Below, piece by piece: positions 1 through 14,699 of a DNA stretch of 64,000 nt (position 1 is the first letter of the stretch; every line of letters starts with the position of its first letter). Made by a program: the position numbers and the translations under genes. Origin of the DNA: Fasciolopsis buskii (Eukaryota > Platyhelminthes > Trematoda > Plagiorchiida > Fasciolidae). The stretch is taken from assembly GCA_008360955.1 (NCBI GenBank), contig LUCM01008463.1, forward strand, positions 45,936-109,935, in the 5' to 3' direction. The notes beneath the pieces are model-generated. The model made no database searches and was not told the DNA's origin. It worked only from the letters and a program-made list of their open reading frames with translations.

Positions 1-3000
1 GGCTGTACCTCGATCTGCGATTGAAAAACAGTGGTACGGATAAAAAACGTTGAACGATTAGCGAATATGTCCTCACCATTTGTCCATGCATGATGACTGA
101 TAGTAAATGGCTCATTCCGCCTTCATTCTGTCTCCACTAGGACGAGAATAGCATTCCTTTAGAAGAACTGATTCAACGCTTTGTTGCAGTTTTACACATT
201 CCTAACTAATTAATCGATACAAGTTTGTCTGGTTCACATACTAACCTGGATTTCTGGGATGAGTATCCATAAATGAGTTTACTTCTTTTTCAGCGCAAAA
301 CATCAACTCTTTCAGCCCAAGTAGTTCTTAAAGTCTCGCGGATTTGCCGACTTTCTAATTTTTAAACTTTAGTTCGCCGCATCTGGTCTTTTTTAAACAA
401 ATGTTGATTTGAGTCCTCTTTTTCTGACTAGGCTGATTAGTTGTAACCAGCGTAAAGCAATGGAAATAAATCTTTTACAGACGATTACGAAAGAGATCAG
501 CAGATTAGGACATCGAAGAAAAACATACGATTATCCTCCTTTTGAATGTGACTTTAGATGCAACTTGATGGGACGAAGACCAACGGAATATGATTCTGCA
601 AACATTGCCCATAGTCAGATTGAATGCTTGTAAATCTTTTTCGTTTTTATTTCGCGAGCAGGTAAGATAGTTTACCGTAGAACATTCTTTATGCGAACCC
701 GGAAAACATCCTTTAAGGAAATTCTGACCTCAGACTGCCGCAGTTCCTTCAGTTGATCCAACAGACAAGACTCAAGTCAGCGACTAGATACAACATGTGC
801 GTTCTATTTGTAATGGTTCTTAAGTAGCGTCGATAAGACAAGAACAAGGCAAGAACAAACCACAGCAGAAATATATGACCGATATGCACGATTCAAAATG
901 AAAACTTGTCACAGTGAAGAACTGGGTAAATCGCGCAAACCTGGTGTCCAATAAAACGAACACGGCCAGATAAAACAGCAAAATCTAGCATCAAAGCAGA
1001 TTCTGGTGAAAGTAATATCCTTTAATGGCTGAATTTTCCGTAAACATCGATGTTACTAGTGGTTGCCTATCTTTTCCTCTTCCAAGTAACTCCAGCTGTT
1101 CTGCATGCGGTTGTCTGACAGGTTATCTAGGCAAGACAACTGAGTAACTTTCAGAATACGGTCCAGCATGAGCTTAAAACGGATGACTTCCATTGTTAAC
1201 GTGGGATATGCAGCTGACGTGACTACTCGAGTTAAGGAACAAAGTAGCATCAAGTTCGGAAGGCCAAACGATAGGATCAGATCAGCGGTCGTTTGCTCAC
1301 ATCTACTTAAGCTTGTTCTAATGAACTTATGAGTTCCTCTTCTTACCTGGCTTCAAACTGAAAAGCATTTCTCAAAAGTGTATGAGTACATCGTATGATA
1401 TATGTGGATCCAACAAATCTAGCCTCATCCGTAATCTAAAACACTTCTTACTATCTTCCGTTCCTTAACGTTGCCTGTATTTTAGCCGCTCAATGTGAAC
1501 TTCTTCCTGTGGCATCGTTCATTCCTGCTAATCACATACGAGTACTTCGTTCAAGAAAGGAAAATTGGACCGTTTCCGTTGTCAGTAGTATGTTTCGAAT
1601 AAGGGGGGATTAACGAAATTTCCTCCAAAGCACACGACTGACAATTGTCGTTCCTTAGGTATGCTTACTTGGTACCCTCCTGTGGAATCATCCACTAGAA
1701 TCATTCACGAACTATTAGGAGTGCAAAGGGATGAATAAACATCTCTAAGAATCACCGTGTGATTCTTAAATGGAAGTGTCATTTATCCACGCTTCTAATG
1801 ATTCAAATAAAATTCTAACTCGGTGTCACTATTACTATGGCGTTCTCAGACGACCTTGGTTTATTTTTTTCATTTTTCTATAGCACTATGCGGTGTTCGT
1901 GAGCCTCAAGTCGCTGAGCCTGACGTACAGATCGTCCGAGTTTCATCAGTGAAGGTGGGATTGTCTGTGTAGGTCACTTTAACTGGTGAAACGTTCGATG
2001 TCTAAACGTCAAGCTCAGCAACTAGAACCCCAAGAAAAAAAACAGTCGGATCTAAGACTAACACTAGTTGTTGAAATCAAAGAGAGTTGTGGTAATTCTC
2101 AGTGGAAGTCAAACGATACAACCGGCAACAGATTCACACCAACATGCGTAGACAGCTAGCCAATGAGAACCTTGGCGACATGTAGCAGTGAAGTTTAAAC
2201 ATTTCTTAGAGGCCATTGGATGGAATGTATTTCACCAGTCAGAACATATTTTATTTAGTACATAAAAATTCAAGTTGTAAATAAAACTCGAACTTGTTTC
2301 TCAGCTGCTTTGGTCCCCTCGTTATCTTTATTTGTATAGCTTGGGTAGAGGTCAGTCCAATGAGAGTTGATAATTCTCGCTTTCGTTATTGCCACAGGCC
2401 GAATTAAATACACCATAAACGTGCACAACCATCACAAGAGTGCCTGGTATGCGTGCACAAGGTGAGTACAAATCAAGGTGTTAATCGTAGCAACAGTGGA
2501 AGTGAATGACCGGTCAGCGGAGGAGAGGTTCGCGAAACTAAGTGGTAGATCGCGACACCGTTGAATTTCAGTTCTAGCTTAGACTAGAATTATTAGGGAT
2601 GAGCCCAAATTTCGTAAAGACACTAGTGCGCCAAATTTGTAGTTGTTCCATCTAAGATAAACAAAAATGTTATTGACTGAACTTTTAAGCGGGCAGATCA
2701 ATGAAACAGTACATCGTGATAAAAATGTGAGTTCCTCACTGAGACGATTTTCATCTTTACACTATCGGTCATCTTTACCCGGTATTAGTTTAGTCACTGG
2801 TTCGCACAAGCTACTAACCACAGCTCGTTACTATTTTAAGACTGCGCAAACGCATCACGACGCATTTTATGAAGGCGTCTAGTTTACCGCGATCTTTCGA
2901 TTGCACTACAGATAATGGTTGTTTTCCATCCAGTAACCATTCTTCGGTGTTCATCTGATGGTTATCCTAACCAGTTTCATTTTCATTTTGAATAGTATAT

Positions 3001-6000
3001 AATTATGGATATTCATATTCGTAGCTGAAAACGCTTGGCATGAATACAAGCTTCAAGGAATCGTTGCTACTTCAACTAGGTGCATATTACTTGCTTATTC
3101 TATTGTTTTAAATTTCATTTAAATAGGTCAGAACCTTTGCTTTCTTAAATGGCAACCTTTTCGTGACTAATGCTTGCTGACTACTCCAAGTTAGGTACGC
3201 AACAAAAGCACTTTTTCGAAGAAAACGGGAACATCAAATTTTTTAGACAGCCGACTTTTAAGCATTTTTCGCCTGTTATCTCAATACTCTCCGGTGAATC
3301 TCATTCATTTTTGCCCTTAAATAAGCCTTCATTATGGCGATGGGAGATGGCCTACAAACTATGACGACCTGAACAAACTATCCTCCAAGTATTGTCAATT
3401 TTCCGAAAGAAATCGACCTTTTAAATTTTCCAAGAGTAAGGAATGCAGCTTTACTCGGCCTCATTTGGCCCCACCGACGGCCTTTCTGCTAGTCGTGACA
3501 TTCATCAATTCACAACTGAATCTATGAAGTATCTTGGAGAGTTATTACCCTCTGTTTTACCAAACCCGGGAGCTAGGGCAGTTACTTGTCATACCTAGAG
3601 TTAAGTCAGTGCATCCTTCCAATCTTGCACTGTCATTTCTCCTGCAATCTTTCTTTTTAAAAATGGATTTGAAGTCATTGTGTGGTAGCGTCTTATTAAC
3701 TAATCAAGTTTCTCTCAACGAGTTAATAACATATGTGTCCCAAACGTAAACTCCTGGGAGAACTCTGTATCAAAGACTCACAAAGAGCATTTCCAATTCC
3801 TTCATGATGATCTCCGAGAGCATCATTCTAAATTTCGTACGCTTATTATTCCCAGAAAAACTACCGTCTTCGGAAAGTCATTTGTTTCTTACCTAGGATG
3901 TGCCTGATAGATGAAGATTTGCTCACTACTGAGCAATAAACAAACATTCCTTGGTTTATACTGCATCGATCTGGCGTGTTTTACCATCTTTATTGTAGCA
4001 ACATCGACAAAAACCTATAGACTTCTGGAAAATGTGCGTGTTGTTTGCGAAAGCCTAACAAAATATAGCACAATGAGTTATTCAGATCGCAAGTGTAGAC
4101 CCGTTCCGGGAGCTGGCGAATGGTCGGTTGGCATCAGTGATCGGTGGTGATAGGATCCGAAGGCAGGAATTTTAAGATAGAAACAACAAAATCTGTTTGA
4201 CTGCCATCAGACTATGGAATCAACTGGACAACGAGATCTACCGAGAGGGGCACATCGTGAATCAAGCCGTGCACCGCGACTTTCAGGTTAGGGGCGCTGT
4301 TATTCACTCCCCAAAATGAGGACGTTTTTCGGAATCAAGGATTACGAACCGGGAGTAAATAAATCATTTCCGTCCCACTGACCGGCAAGTCGTCAACATA
4401 ACGTTTCATTTCGACATGAATACCACTGTTTCAATTGCTTCTGTGGTAATGATAAGTAAGAGTATCTGTAGTTTTGAACCAGATATCGCTTGACAACTTT
4501 TGAGGTGAGTTACACAGCACCATCTCCAAAACTTAGTGGATGCAGAGAGAAAAGTTGCGCATATGGCCGAAGTGGGCATTTAATTCTGACACGACAAATG
4601 AATCATCCCGGTTTAAAAAACATGGTTCGCAAGCCAACTGAACCTCGTTGAAAGTTTCTAACCATAGACGAACCGTAGCAATGCTGCAGCAAATCCGGTG
4701 GATATCGTCACCGAAAGGACACTTCATAGAACTTTTCGACGAAATCTAGCCTCATTGCATAGGACTAGGAGTCAACCCCACGAATCGAACTTCGGATAGT
4801 TCAGTAGCATCCGAAAAGAGAGTAGTAAAGTAAAAAAACATCGAAGCAGGTAGTATAGACCGTCAACTGAAATGCACAGCCATAGTCATGATCAACCGAC
4901 TGTCCCATCAACTACGAATGAATTGTCCGAACCCGTGACTTCACCGACTCGTACTTGTTTTTGATTTGTAAACCAGTTTGCATAATTGGAGTCTAGTGAG
5001 CCTAGTTCATTGTTTATTCTTTTGTACTTGGGTTGATCAGGGCTGTGTTTATCATCCTACTGACTTTCACACTCACCATTTTATTGTCTCCTGAGGCTTC
5101 GTCTATTAAACATTATGTAATTAAATTGAATTGAAAGAAGGCAGCTGAAACGAAAGGAATCTGCTGCTGCAATCTGCGATAAAAGCGCCTACTTTGATCA
5201 CAAAATTCTCAAGAGATTTTTGCTAATTTCTACACTGGTTTATGACCTTACATGCCTGGAAGCTTTTATAACGTTTGACGGATGCTATTTTACTTAATGA
5301 ACCTCTGGTTATTCCCGTTCCTAACCATTTCTGTCTTGTTCATCGTCTGACATACAGAAAAACATTATTGGCTGTGATATTTCGCACCACATCAATCAGT
5401 CAGATTAGAAAGAGACTTTGAGAGGCCCTCAAGCCACAGTAGAAAAATCAGCTGCTAAGACGATACGTGAGAACACGATCGGTGTCAGTGAGAAATAACA
5501 TTCCTATTTGGATGCCGAATGATGCAGTCTGATAGCTGAGTTACTTGTCGGCCAGTGTGATTAGTCACCCGAATAATTTACTTGAGTCATTCATAACATT
5601 GCTGACGTTCTGTTGGTTTTATTTCACGTGGCAGGCGGCAATCACACGGTGTCATGGTATTTAGGACGAAATCATTGCTTACTTTTTGACTGTTCACCGT
5701 ACATCGGCCAATACTATATCAATCGGCGGTGGTCAAGAGAATAAGGTCGCGGATTTGTAGCGTCGCAATGCCGGTAATTTTTTCACTTGGCAGCCCTCTG
5801 TTGGCCGCGACCTCCCTACCGAGAAAATGATGCACATTGTTATTTCGTTAATAAAGGAAGTAAAAGATAAAATAACCAACTCTCCTGATGATGGCTTGTT
5901 CATCACGCCATGAAGTGGAGCTATACTCAAGTAAGCGCACCAACAATGATAATATGTGCTCGATGGAAAAAAAGTCCCCCATGGCTTCATGTAAAAACTG

Positions 6001-8990
6001 TCGGCCAGTTCCGTGATGTAAGTCGTTTCGCAATCGTCGTGATAAGGCTAGGATGTGATTGAACAAAGGATCAGTCGACTGGGTTTGATGTGCACCACAT
6101 AGATTAGTCTTGCGTGTGCATTGCACATCTGACCAGCTCTGAAACTGAAGCGAAAGGATGGATGAGTCATATCAAAATTCTACTCATATTGGCAGAGCGA
6201 AACGGACTGATGATGTCACTTAGACCGATGGTGAACTGCTCGCAATTTTAACTCAAAGCTCCGGGTTTAGAATCCTACGAAATCCATAAATCTGAGCTAT
6301 GCACATCCATATACAGAACAGTTGAACAGAAATTTCGAGAAGGAAAAAATGAAAGCTGAAGGATGACAATTAATTTGGAGAAATATAGTTAACAGAACAA
6401 AGGTCATCCACGATTCGTGCTCGAAATGAGATTCCTTGTGAATGCTACAAACAGGATAAACCATGTCACCGCAAAATTCAGTTTAATCCACATTCTTAAG
6501 TACAGACATTAAAAATTATTCTTCTGTCAGATATTAAGCCACGTGCAAACAGTCGAATTGAGGACGAGAATGTTGTGAAAAATTCATGATGACGACAACA
6601 TTCTGTGCCTAAAAACTAGTGAATTACACTGATTTACTTCGACATGAAGTATTTACCTAGGACAGGAATACGAGTCACACTAAAGCGTTTCGTCAACTGA
6701 CCAGCTAAGAAACGGAAAACTTCGTGATACGATGATAAAAATGAAAAAGTAGGAAGCGGATTGCTCGAAGCTACTGGTGTGCAATCTCGCGATTGAATTT
6801 GATTTCCTATTTCGAACAGCATTTACTCATAGAACGACACGATAACCATGTCCGAAAATCACCAAGCACACTGAGTAGGCAACTCAAAGATCACGTGCAA
6901 TGTGATTCCTTAACTCGTCATTAAATCAACCTCACACATAAATGAACGACAGATACTAAGGGATCGCCAGGGGTTTCGCTGTCACTTATACTGTGATCCA
7001 CTTGCTTGCTCGAGTCGATATGGAGATCATGTGATGCGCCACATCCCATTCGTGAATGGGGCAACTTCAATAAGGAGGTAAGGATCGGATTGTAGGGTTT
7101 GATGGAAGGGCATTAAAAACGCAGCCAGGACCTGTAAAATTGAATCTCAGGTATATCACTTGACAGCACGTGCTGGTAGTAAATTGTCTTTCGGCTTAGT
7201 CACAAATTTTGCGCTACGTACATGAAGTCCTTCTTCGTTCTATAATTCACTCCATGTTGCAGGGAAGCAAAGCTGTGGGCGACAATGCTCGAATAAGAAT
7301 ACCTCGAATCGCACCCTAAAAAAGAAAAATTCTGAACACTGGTGTGAACTAAGCTGCAATAGTTGTTATGGTTCAGTGTCTCAGCCAATGGCATCGCTAT
7401 ATACAAAATTACTCGTCTTTAATATGATTTATTAATTTGCAGCTGACATTTAAGCATTTCTGGTTCACCTCCCTCTGGGATAAACGATGTTGTGAGGCGG
7501 CATTTGAAACCAGATCAAATCCGTAAAAAGTTGATTCATAATTGCAAAAATGGAATGGAACTCATTGAATTTCGACAACTGAAAAGTTTTATGCATCCCA
7601 ATGAGTTAAACGTATTTCAACCGGTACAGATCCTTGCGCAATTAGAAATTTAGTTGGAAGGGACTATTCTCATTTGGCAGATTTTTGAATTAAGAATGAT
7701 CGGTTTTCGTGAGGTTCTCATCGTTCTGCTTAGTGCACAGATCGTAAGCGTTTCACCGCCAGTCGAAGTAACGTCTTCAGTGCTTGTAATATCCACTGGC
7801 GATGCAATGTTTACGATCTATGCAACAAACTCAACACTCAGAACCTCATGAGGACCAAAATTTTGAGCTATCACCAACAGGGATCTATAAGGTCGCAGAG
7901 GTTCGTCCGATATTACTTTTTTATTCGATTCGAGATCCAAAACATGATTGGTATTCGCCCTCTAAATCTAACAAACCATATAAAAGCTATTGACGGCGAC
8001 CATACTTCACCGTTTGATCCAATCGTCTAGACGAAATAAACCGTGCACCTACCCAGAGCCTCTCCAGATCCACGTGTCCACGTTCCACATCTTGCAGGCT
8101 CAGTAAAGTAATTATTGTTCCACTTTCACATCCTTGGTAATCAGTCGGGATCCACGGCTCGTCGATGGTCTGAATACCTGTCGGTTTTCCAAACCACATT
8201 AAAGGATTGACCTGGGGATAGTGCCTCGAGCCTATGACCAGACTGTCTAAAGTGCAACATAGTAAGATAGGTTGAAGAACGTGTAACTCACTGACTGCTT
8301 ACTTCATAAGCTCTTTGGATGGAGCTAACCGTACTCAGTTCCGCGGATTCCCCTCCAAAACAAAAGCCGATAATCACATTCTCGCATGCTTCTTATACCG
8401 CCCGTGGTTATTTACGTATGAGTTCACCCACCTCCCTTGACTTGCTGTCGAAAATCAATCAACCCGGCGGAGAGCGCCGAGCACTCTTCCTCGACCTTGC
8501 CCTGTAGCGAGAGGAATTCGGTCACGATAATGCAGTGGACAGGACTTCCTTAGCAAAGGATTTTCAAGATGCACGGTCGGTTGAAAACATTTCGGAATAA
8601 TTTTAAGGCGAATTTCTAACCAGGGCCTGAAATAACCAGCCCAGACAGTTTTGAAGCTTCGGAGATAACTGTCGTCTGGACTTTACCAACTCATGCCACT
8701 CGGACGAAGTATTTCTCATAAATATTGAACTTTAGTTTTTAGCACTCTTCGTCAAACTTATAGATGACCAACATAATTCTCCTACCACACTTGGTGACAC
8801 AATGTCTACGCTTATCTTACAGAAGCAAAAGCTATTTCTGGACTAGTTAGCAGAAACTGTCCCATGGCTTCAGCCTAAAGTCAGCCAATGGGCAGTAACT
8901 GTCACACCAACACTACAGATACATCAAATGCGCAGAACTCAGCCGAGACATCGTAGAGTCTCCATATCAGCATGAACACCGAATATTTCT
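1..8990. other. No gene recognised (downstream flank of mef2)
   Basis: Only short open frames are present on either strand, none with a recognisable domain or splice context. Around 4100-4300 on the plus strand, broken frames resemble the C-terminal tail of LINE proteins (ICLTAIRLWNQLDNEIY), but too weakly to annotate. The rest looks like old non-coding DNA. Confidence 0.5.
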
Positions 8991-9019
8991 TTTTTTTCAT
9001 TTTACTTCCTTTATTGATG

Positions 9020-9740
9020 AAAATCAATGTACACCTTTTTCATGAATGAGGCCCCAGCCAAAAGATGGCTGCCAAGTGGGGAAGTTGGTCGGCGGTGACG
9101 GGAGTTAAACGCATGCCCGCCATATCTAAATGCCAGATTCTCATTCGCTTGACCATTGCCGGACTATGTGCAGAAAAATACGACCACAGACCAAAGCATG
9201 ATTCGAGCGCGCAGGCGAGGACCAAGACGATCGACCATCATCGACTGATGGGGATGTTGTCAATCTGAGTCAAACCATGTGAGGCACAGGAGATCTCTAA
9301 GTTAGCTGATGTCACTTCTGATGTCAAACGTTTGCGTCCGCCAGTCTGTAGTGCAAACAAACCTAAATCAGACGATTGTCGTGGTTTTCATTGACTGGGA
9401 CAGCAAATAGGCGTTTGATCTGTCTTTTTGTATCCCCAAAATAGTCAATCTGGGCACTGAAATCCTCAGCAACTTTCACTGAAAGCATTCAGGACAAATT
9501 CCAACAGAACCTATCTTTGGGAAGCTGCAAACCACGAACACATGAACAGATGCGACGAACAGACAACGGCACCTCGGTCGATTGGTAGCAACATGTACGG
9601 GACAGCCCAACAGAACAGCACACAAAAGGCTGCTGACTGGGATCCGATCTAAGTGTACAAGCAGTTCAGAACGATCACGACGCCAACATGACTATAAGAA
9701 CGCGCAGAGTGAAATGAGCAACTGAAGATTCCTCTTGGTT
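9020..9740 (-). mobile_element. LINE endonuclease relic (trematode CR1-like family)
   Basis: The minus strand carries broken pieces of an apurinic-type endonuclease from a non-LTR retrotransposon. One piece reads VKVAEDFSAQIDYFGDTKR near 9420-9480, matching the catalytic 'VAGDFNAQ' region of the family. The nucleotide sequence aligns by eye, in the same orientation, with the endonuclease of the LINE relic at 47690-48290, for example the shared tract around 9600-9660 and 48190-48240. Frames are broken throughout and the reverse transcriptase is absent. An A-rich tract on the minus strand (8991-9019) sits at the 3' side of the relic and might be a poly(A) tail. Inactive. Confidence 0.6.
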
Positions 9741-12085
9741 GTGAAGAGTAATTGCGGATGGTGAGTCATCAATGTGTATTTTGGGAACGCAGAATAAGTT
9801 TATTCTAAAGCTTTCAAGAATTCCGACTACGGTAGCTTGTTGCCTCATTTGATATATGTAAACGCTGAGCGACGCAAACTGAACATTAAAGTAGCAGATG
9901 TTCAGTTTACTTTCCTTCTTTCATATAAATTAACTGAATCGCAATCATTTACGGCATCTATTAAAGTCCTTATATTAGGAAAAACGAGGGTTAGTAAGTG
10001 TTCACAAAAAGGATGCTAGAGGAGTTTGAGCGGAAGAAATTTCGCGGCTGTCCAAACCACAAGGTTTTTTTCTTTAGGAAAACTTAGTTTTAAGACAGGA
10101 AACCTAAGAGGTTCGGATGTTAGGACCAACCGGATTGGGTATTCTGAGCATTCCTCCAGTGCCAATGCAATGCACAGTTGCTCCCCAGACGTGATTAAGG
10201 GAAACTATCTGTGAGATGGGCACTATCGTGACTAGATGGCAATTGATAGCTTGTTACTTTAAACGAAAACGAAAGAGGTCAGTATTGCGGCACCCGAAAC
10301 CGATAAAATAGTGTGCAATAAAACCTAACGGAAATCGCCAAAGAAGCTCTGAAAATCGATATCATGTGAGAAACAAAAAAACGAAGCAGTAACAAAATGT
10401 TTGATCATCACTAATGAGAACACACGGGGTATCCTCGATAGGATAAGGATTGCTACAACTCTCAAACTGCATTTGACTTTCACACTTCACCAGTAATTTC
10501 TTTTCTTTAGACTTCAAGGTATTGGTCATGATTACTGCAACCACAGATTAGACCACATGATTTATTTAGTTTGCCAGTTCTTTACATTTTACTCAAACAC
10601 CCATGCACCGCGTGCACACGTGTCACCTGACACTTTCAGACGACGTCTCAGAGTAGGACGTACTCACGTGCTTCCTCTGCTTTCTGGTTACCATCGTATG
10701 GTAAAAGCATCTTGAACACAAATTTCGGAATGACGACAAATCAGTCTGAATCGAATCACGTTAATGATCTTAGAAAAACTGCCGGTTTGATTTGTGCTAG
10801 CGATGTCGACTTTCGGATGAGAAAAAAGCGAGTATTCTATCTTGCGAAAAAGAAACCCCGAAATTAGAGATACCCCTAGAGAATATCCAATAGTTCATAC
10901 CAATCCCTATTATGCTACATGGCGTACTTGCGATCGATCAACTGCTGCTTCATGCAAACTGGCTATACTGAAAGCTGTCCTTCACGAAACACGTACCACT
11001 GGTGAAGCGCAATTTCCCGCGCACCGATTGGTTTACCAAAACGTCAGACCTCTCGAAGAGAAGGAATATCAATATCCCTCGGTAGAGGTGGCTTTTCAGA
11101 TTCAAATTAGCACACTGGAGACGACATTTCCGCGAGATCCGCGTTAACATAGGTGTCCGATACGTCGAAAGGAAATCAGACGCAGTGATTTTTTTCTAAG
11201 ATAGTCATCATTTTCTGATTATTGAAAACCTGTCATTATTGGTTTCACTTAGTCTTTTTCAATCCTAATTCTGCTTCCGCTACGTTGAGTTAAATTCATC
11301 CAGTCCAAACTTGACAGGGTATAGTTGAGCACTAAAGGAGGAGGGGGCTGACTAAGAAGGAGTTGTGTCGAATGAATGATATCTGGAATTCTTTCAGTCA
11401 GTGAATCCACTGACTATGTCACCTGTACTAGTGATGAGACGTGTGCAACCTAAACCATAGACCCAGCATTTAGAACCCCGTGAGTGATACGAGACCCATG
11501 ACGTCATCTCCACAATCGAAACATTTTTCCGGCGATTACAAGAGTTGATACACTGGTGCAATTAAAACAACTCGGCAACAGTACTGCAGACCACAAGGAC
11601 TGTAAACTAAATTTTTCAGCCACATTTAGCGAATGAGTCCTAGTGGCTTTATGTACGTTCCAATCTATTTTGATATGTTCCCCATGAGGGTTTCTTCCAA
11701 GCCTGATAAGTTCACGTTGTTCAACAAATATAAAGATGTCTGGGTGTGTTCGAGAGCCGGAAGCACTATGCTTCCCTAGACTTTTCACTTCTTCTTGACT
11801 CCATTTCAAAGACTACGTCTCCTAGGTGAACTTAGCAGATTATTTACTCATACATGGTGGGTTTACGTTAGACAGATTGCAGAGTTTCAGACGGTAATAA
11901 CCGTTCGGGTAATTCGTGCGGTTTGCACACTTGAGACGGTTCAATGCGCAATTGATCCAAATATTCTTAATCCTATCTTAATGCTTAGCTCAATAATTTC
12001 ATTCCTATTTCAATCCCAGTTCGCCTGCTTCAAGAGCATTAACTTCATGACCTGATTTAAGTTGCGAACTGGCAGTCTCGACTAT
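9741..12085. other. No gene recognised
   Basis: This contains scattered open frames up to 101 codons (for example 10842-11147 plus and 11504-11809 minus) with no motif I recognise. I see no repeat or RNA gene. Confidence 0.4.
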
Positions 12086-12089
12086 ATGA

Positions 12090-12420
12090 AAGCGAGCTAA
12101 TTAGGGGATGGTGGACAGAATAAACACAAAGATGAGCAGCGGTCGGCCACTGCTTCAAGTACACGCGCGGTATCACTTATGTGGGTCGAACGATCGAGCA
12201 CATATGTAAGTGCACCAATCAACGTGAGGAAAATGATCGTTTCCACCTCGATCATAGTCATCTTACTCGAATCAAGAGACCACCGAAAATATAACACGTA
12301 ATTCTCATTGTAGACAGGACGCCAAGTCACGAATCAAAACTAATAAGATTCCGGACGTCAGAGACGACTGAAGCAGTACATATAACAATCATCAAGCATG
12401 AGTTGTGAACTCGAAGGAGA
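12090..12420 (+). mobile_element. Possible Penelope-like element endonuclease (GIY-YIG) relic
   Basis: The plus strand near 12153-12216 reads FKYTRGITYVGRTIEHICKC, resembling the GIY-YIG core (G-I-T-Y-x-G-R-T) of the endonuclease that follows the reverse transcriptase in Penelope-like retroelements. Upstream and downstream frames are broken, so the call rests on about 20 residues and loose similarity of the following 60 codons. No reverse transcriptase precedes it; the nearest Penelope-like RT is on the same strand at 24.5 kb and is not contiguous. A chance match cannot be excluded. Confidence 0.4.
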
Positions 12421-14699
12421 ATGGTGCATACCGTGAAACTGTTCTGGCCAAAGACTGAGGATTCTATTGCGGCCGTTTAACCAATCCAGGCAACCGACCA
12501 TTACCCCAAGACTGATCATATTTCTCCGTTTCATTTCCCGTCCAGGCTACCGAATGCTAAACGGATTGAGTGACACTAACTACTTCTCTAACCCTCGTAT
12601 CTGATTCCGATAGACGTGATTGCAGAATTAATCATGAGAGTCATGTTCGCCCACATTACACCTTTCACTAACTACTAACCACGTAGATGAAGGAAAATTT
12701 CGAACACGAGAACACCAGTTATTGCGGTACTTAAGTAACCAGCCTCACGATGACCTAATACACAGATCTCAGGACTTAAACCCCATAATTTCATTGGACG
12801 TACTAGCCAGGATTTTCACCCCTTCTCACTGTCATAGATTGACCAGCCCTATCTTTTTCCAATTACGTTTGTGTAGAAAGATCCGGAGAAAAATCGAGCC
12901 AACGACCGACATTTTTTAGTTCATGCATCATGTGTTCACTATCAACTGCCTCTCTTGGAACTCACACCGTTTGCCATAAATCAGACCCTTACCACTACCA
13001 CGAGCGTTTGCTCCTTTTTGGCTGTTTGGCGCCGTTTGTCATTAACGGAACGCTACCATAACTAGAAGTAAAACGGCACGAAAGAAACACTACTGAGATT
13101 TGATAGCTGCAAACCGATTGATTTGCTATAAGTAGTATCGCGGCGTGTACCTCGAGGGGCTTAAACAAACTACCTACAGAACGGATTACGCACGCACCCT
13201 ATCCTTTTCAAACTCAACACTAGTCTCAGCACTGAGGTTTGTGAATCAATATTTTAAAGGCAAACGAAGTGTTTCAGAATAAATTTCCGGGCCAAATCCC
13301 AGTAATAGTACTAAGAGACAAGTGACAAAACATTGACAGTTTTCACATATTTTTCGTCCCCAGTGATCATGCCCTTGGACAGAAGAGCAGCACTGACCGC
13401 ACTGCTGTTCTCCACTTTCTACCACCGACTGACTATCAGATACCACGCTAACGCCAGAGATGCGTCAAACTGACCTACGTAAAGCGACAAGACTTTATTT
13501 GATACGAGACGAATTGGCATGGTACCACCAACTAAGTAACTTAACTTACCAACTCAATCTAACAGAGAATAGCTCGTGATCCAACATGGATGCCAAATTG
13601 AGGTTGTTATCACAAACTGGCTTATTGAGCTTAAAGGATCGTACACGCAAACACAAAAACCACCGCAACTAAATATCTGTGGAGCATAGTATCTTATTCA
13701 TCAATTTTTCACTTTTATGACGCCCAAATTGTTTTGGAGCTACTAGAAGAATGGTACAGAATCGTGCATGGTTAATTGTCGGTTGGAAGTTGTGCATTAC
13801 TCACCGGATGAACGACTCATCATCAGAAGGCATCTTCCATTTGTTCACGGGCAAAAGACTGTACACAAAATCTATTTGGACATCATTGCCGATCAAATGA
13901 ACCGCCAAGCATTAATACGAAGCTTTCCGTGCCACATCCATCAGTATTCATAGTCTTTGTTTAGCCGGAGGTCGAGTGGCATATGGGCCGGAGTTCCCAG
14001 CAGCTCTCGCAAAACTGTACATTTCTAGCGTTTTTATGACATCTTTTCAATCGGGAACCAAGTACTTCTTTATACAAACGAAAACATGGACACGTTTAAT
14101 CCACATCGTTTTCAAAAATGAGGTTAGATTTAAAGTCATTGTACCTGATCGAACATCTAGCACGACCTGTTGTTGGATGACATGCACGCGTGGTTCTTAA
14201 CAGTTATTTCTCACTAATAACGAACCACTGTCCGAACCTTTTAATCTTTTTCGAAATCTTCACAAAAATCCAGAAGCAGAAAAAAACTAGCTGCACGTCA
14301 ATGAGGATAGATATTTTACCGTTACAGACTGCCACTTGGCATCGCAAGCACTTAAACAGTCAGTCGAACTTAAAACTAGGTAGAAACAGATCATGCATGT
14401 TTGAGGAATTCTTCGTGCATTGGTAAATGTTCATGTCAGTTGCAACATGAGGTATTCTACGTTAGTCGTAGGATACCCATTGGTAGCGGTCACAAATACC
14501 TACCTAGAGAGGAATCATAGTAATACCCAGTTCCATTTACGGACGTGGCTGGTCATTGCGAGCCCACACCACCTTAGTACGAATGTCATCAACCACAGAG
14601 AAGACAATAAAGGACACAGGTAAAAATGCGGTTACGCTATTACAGTTTTGTTGACCGTTGTCACAAACGCGCAGTTGATGCTGTTGTCGTTGTTGTTGT
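12421..14699. other. No gene recognised
   Basis: Short open frames on both strands without recognisable domains. No repeats or RNA genes seen. Confidence 0.4.

Noticed and set aside
4080..4330. Possible LINE C-terminal tail
   Set aside because: Similarity is limited to a few residues (RLWNQLDNEI) in broken frames; too weak to annotate.
10842..11147. 101-codon plus-strand frame
   Set aside because: No recognisable domain; length is within chance expectation for this window.
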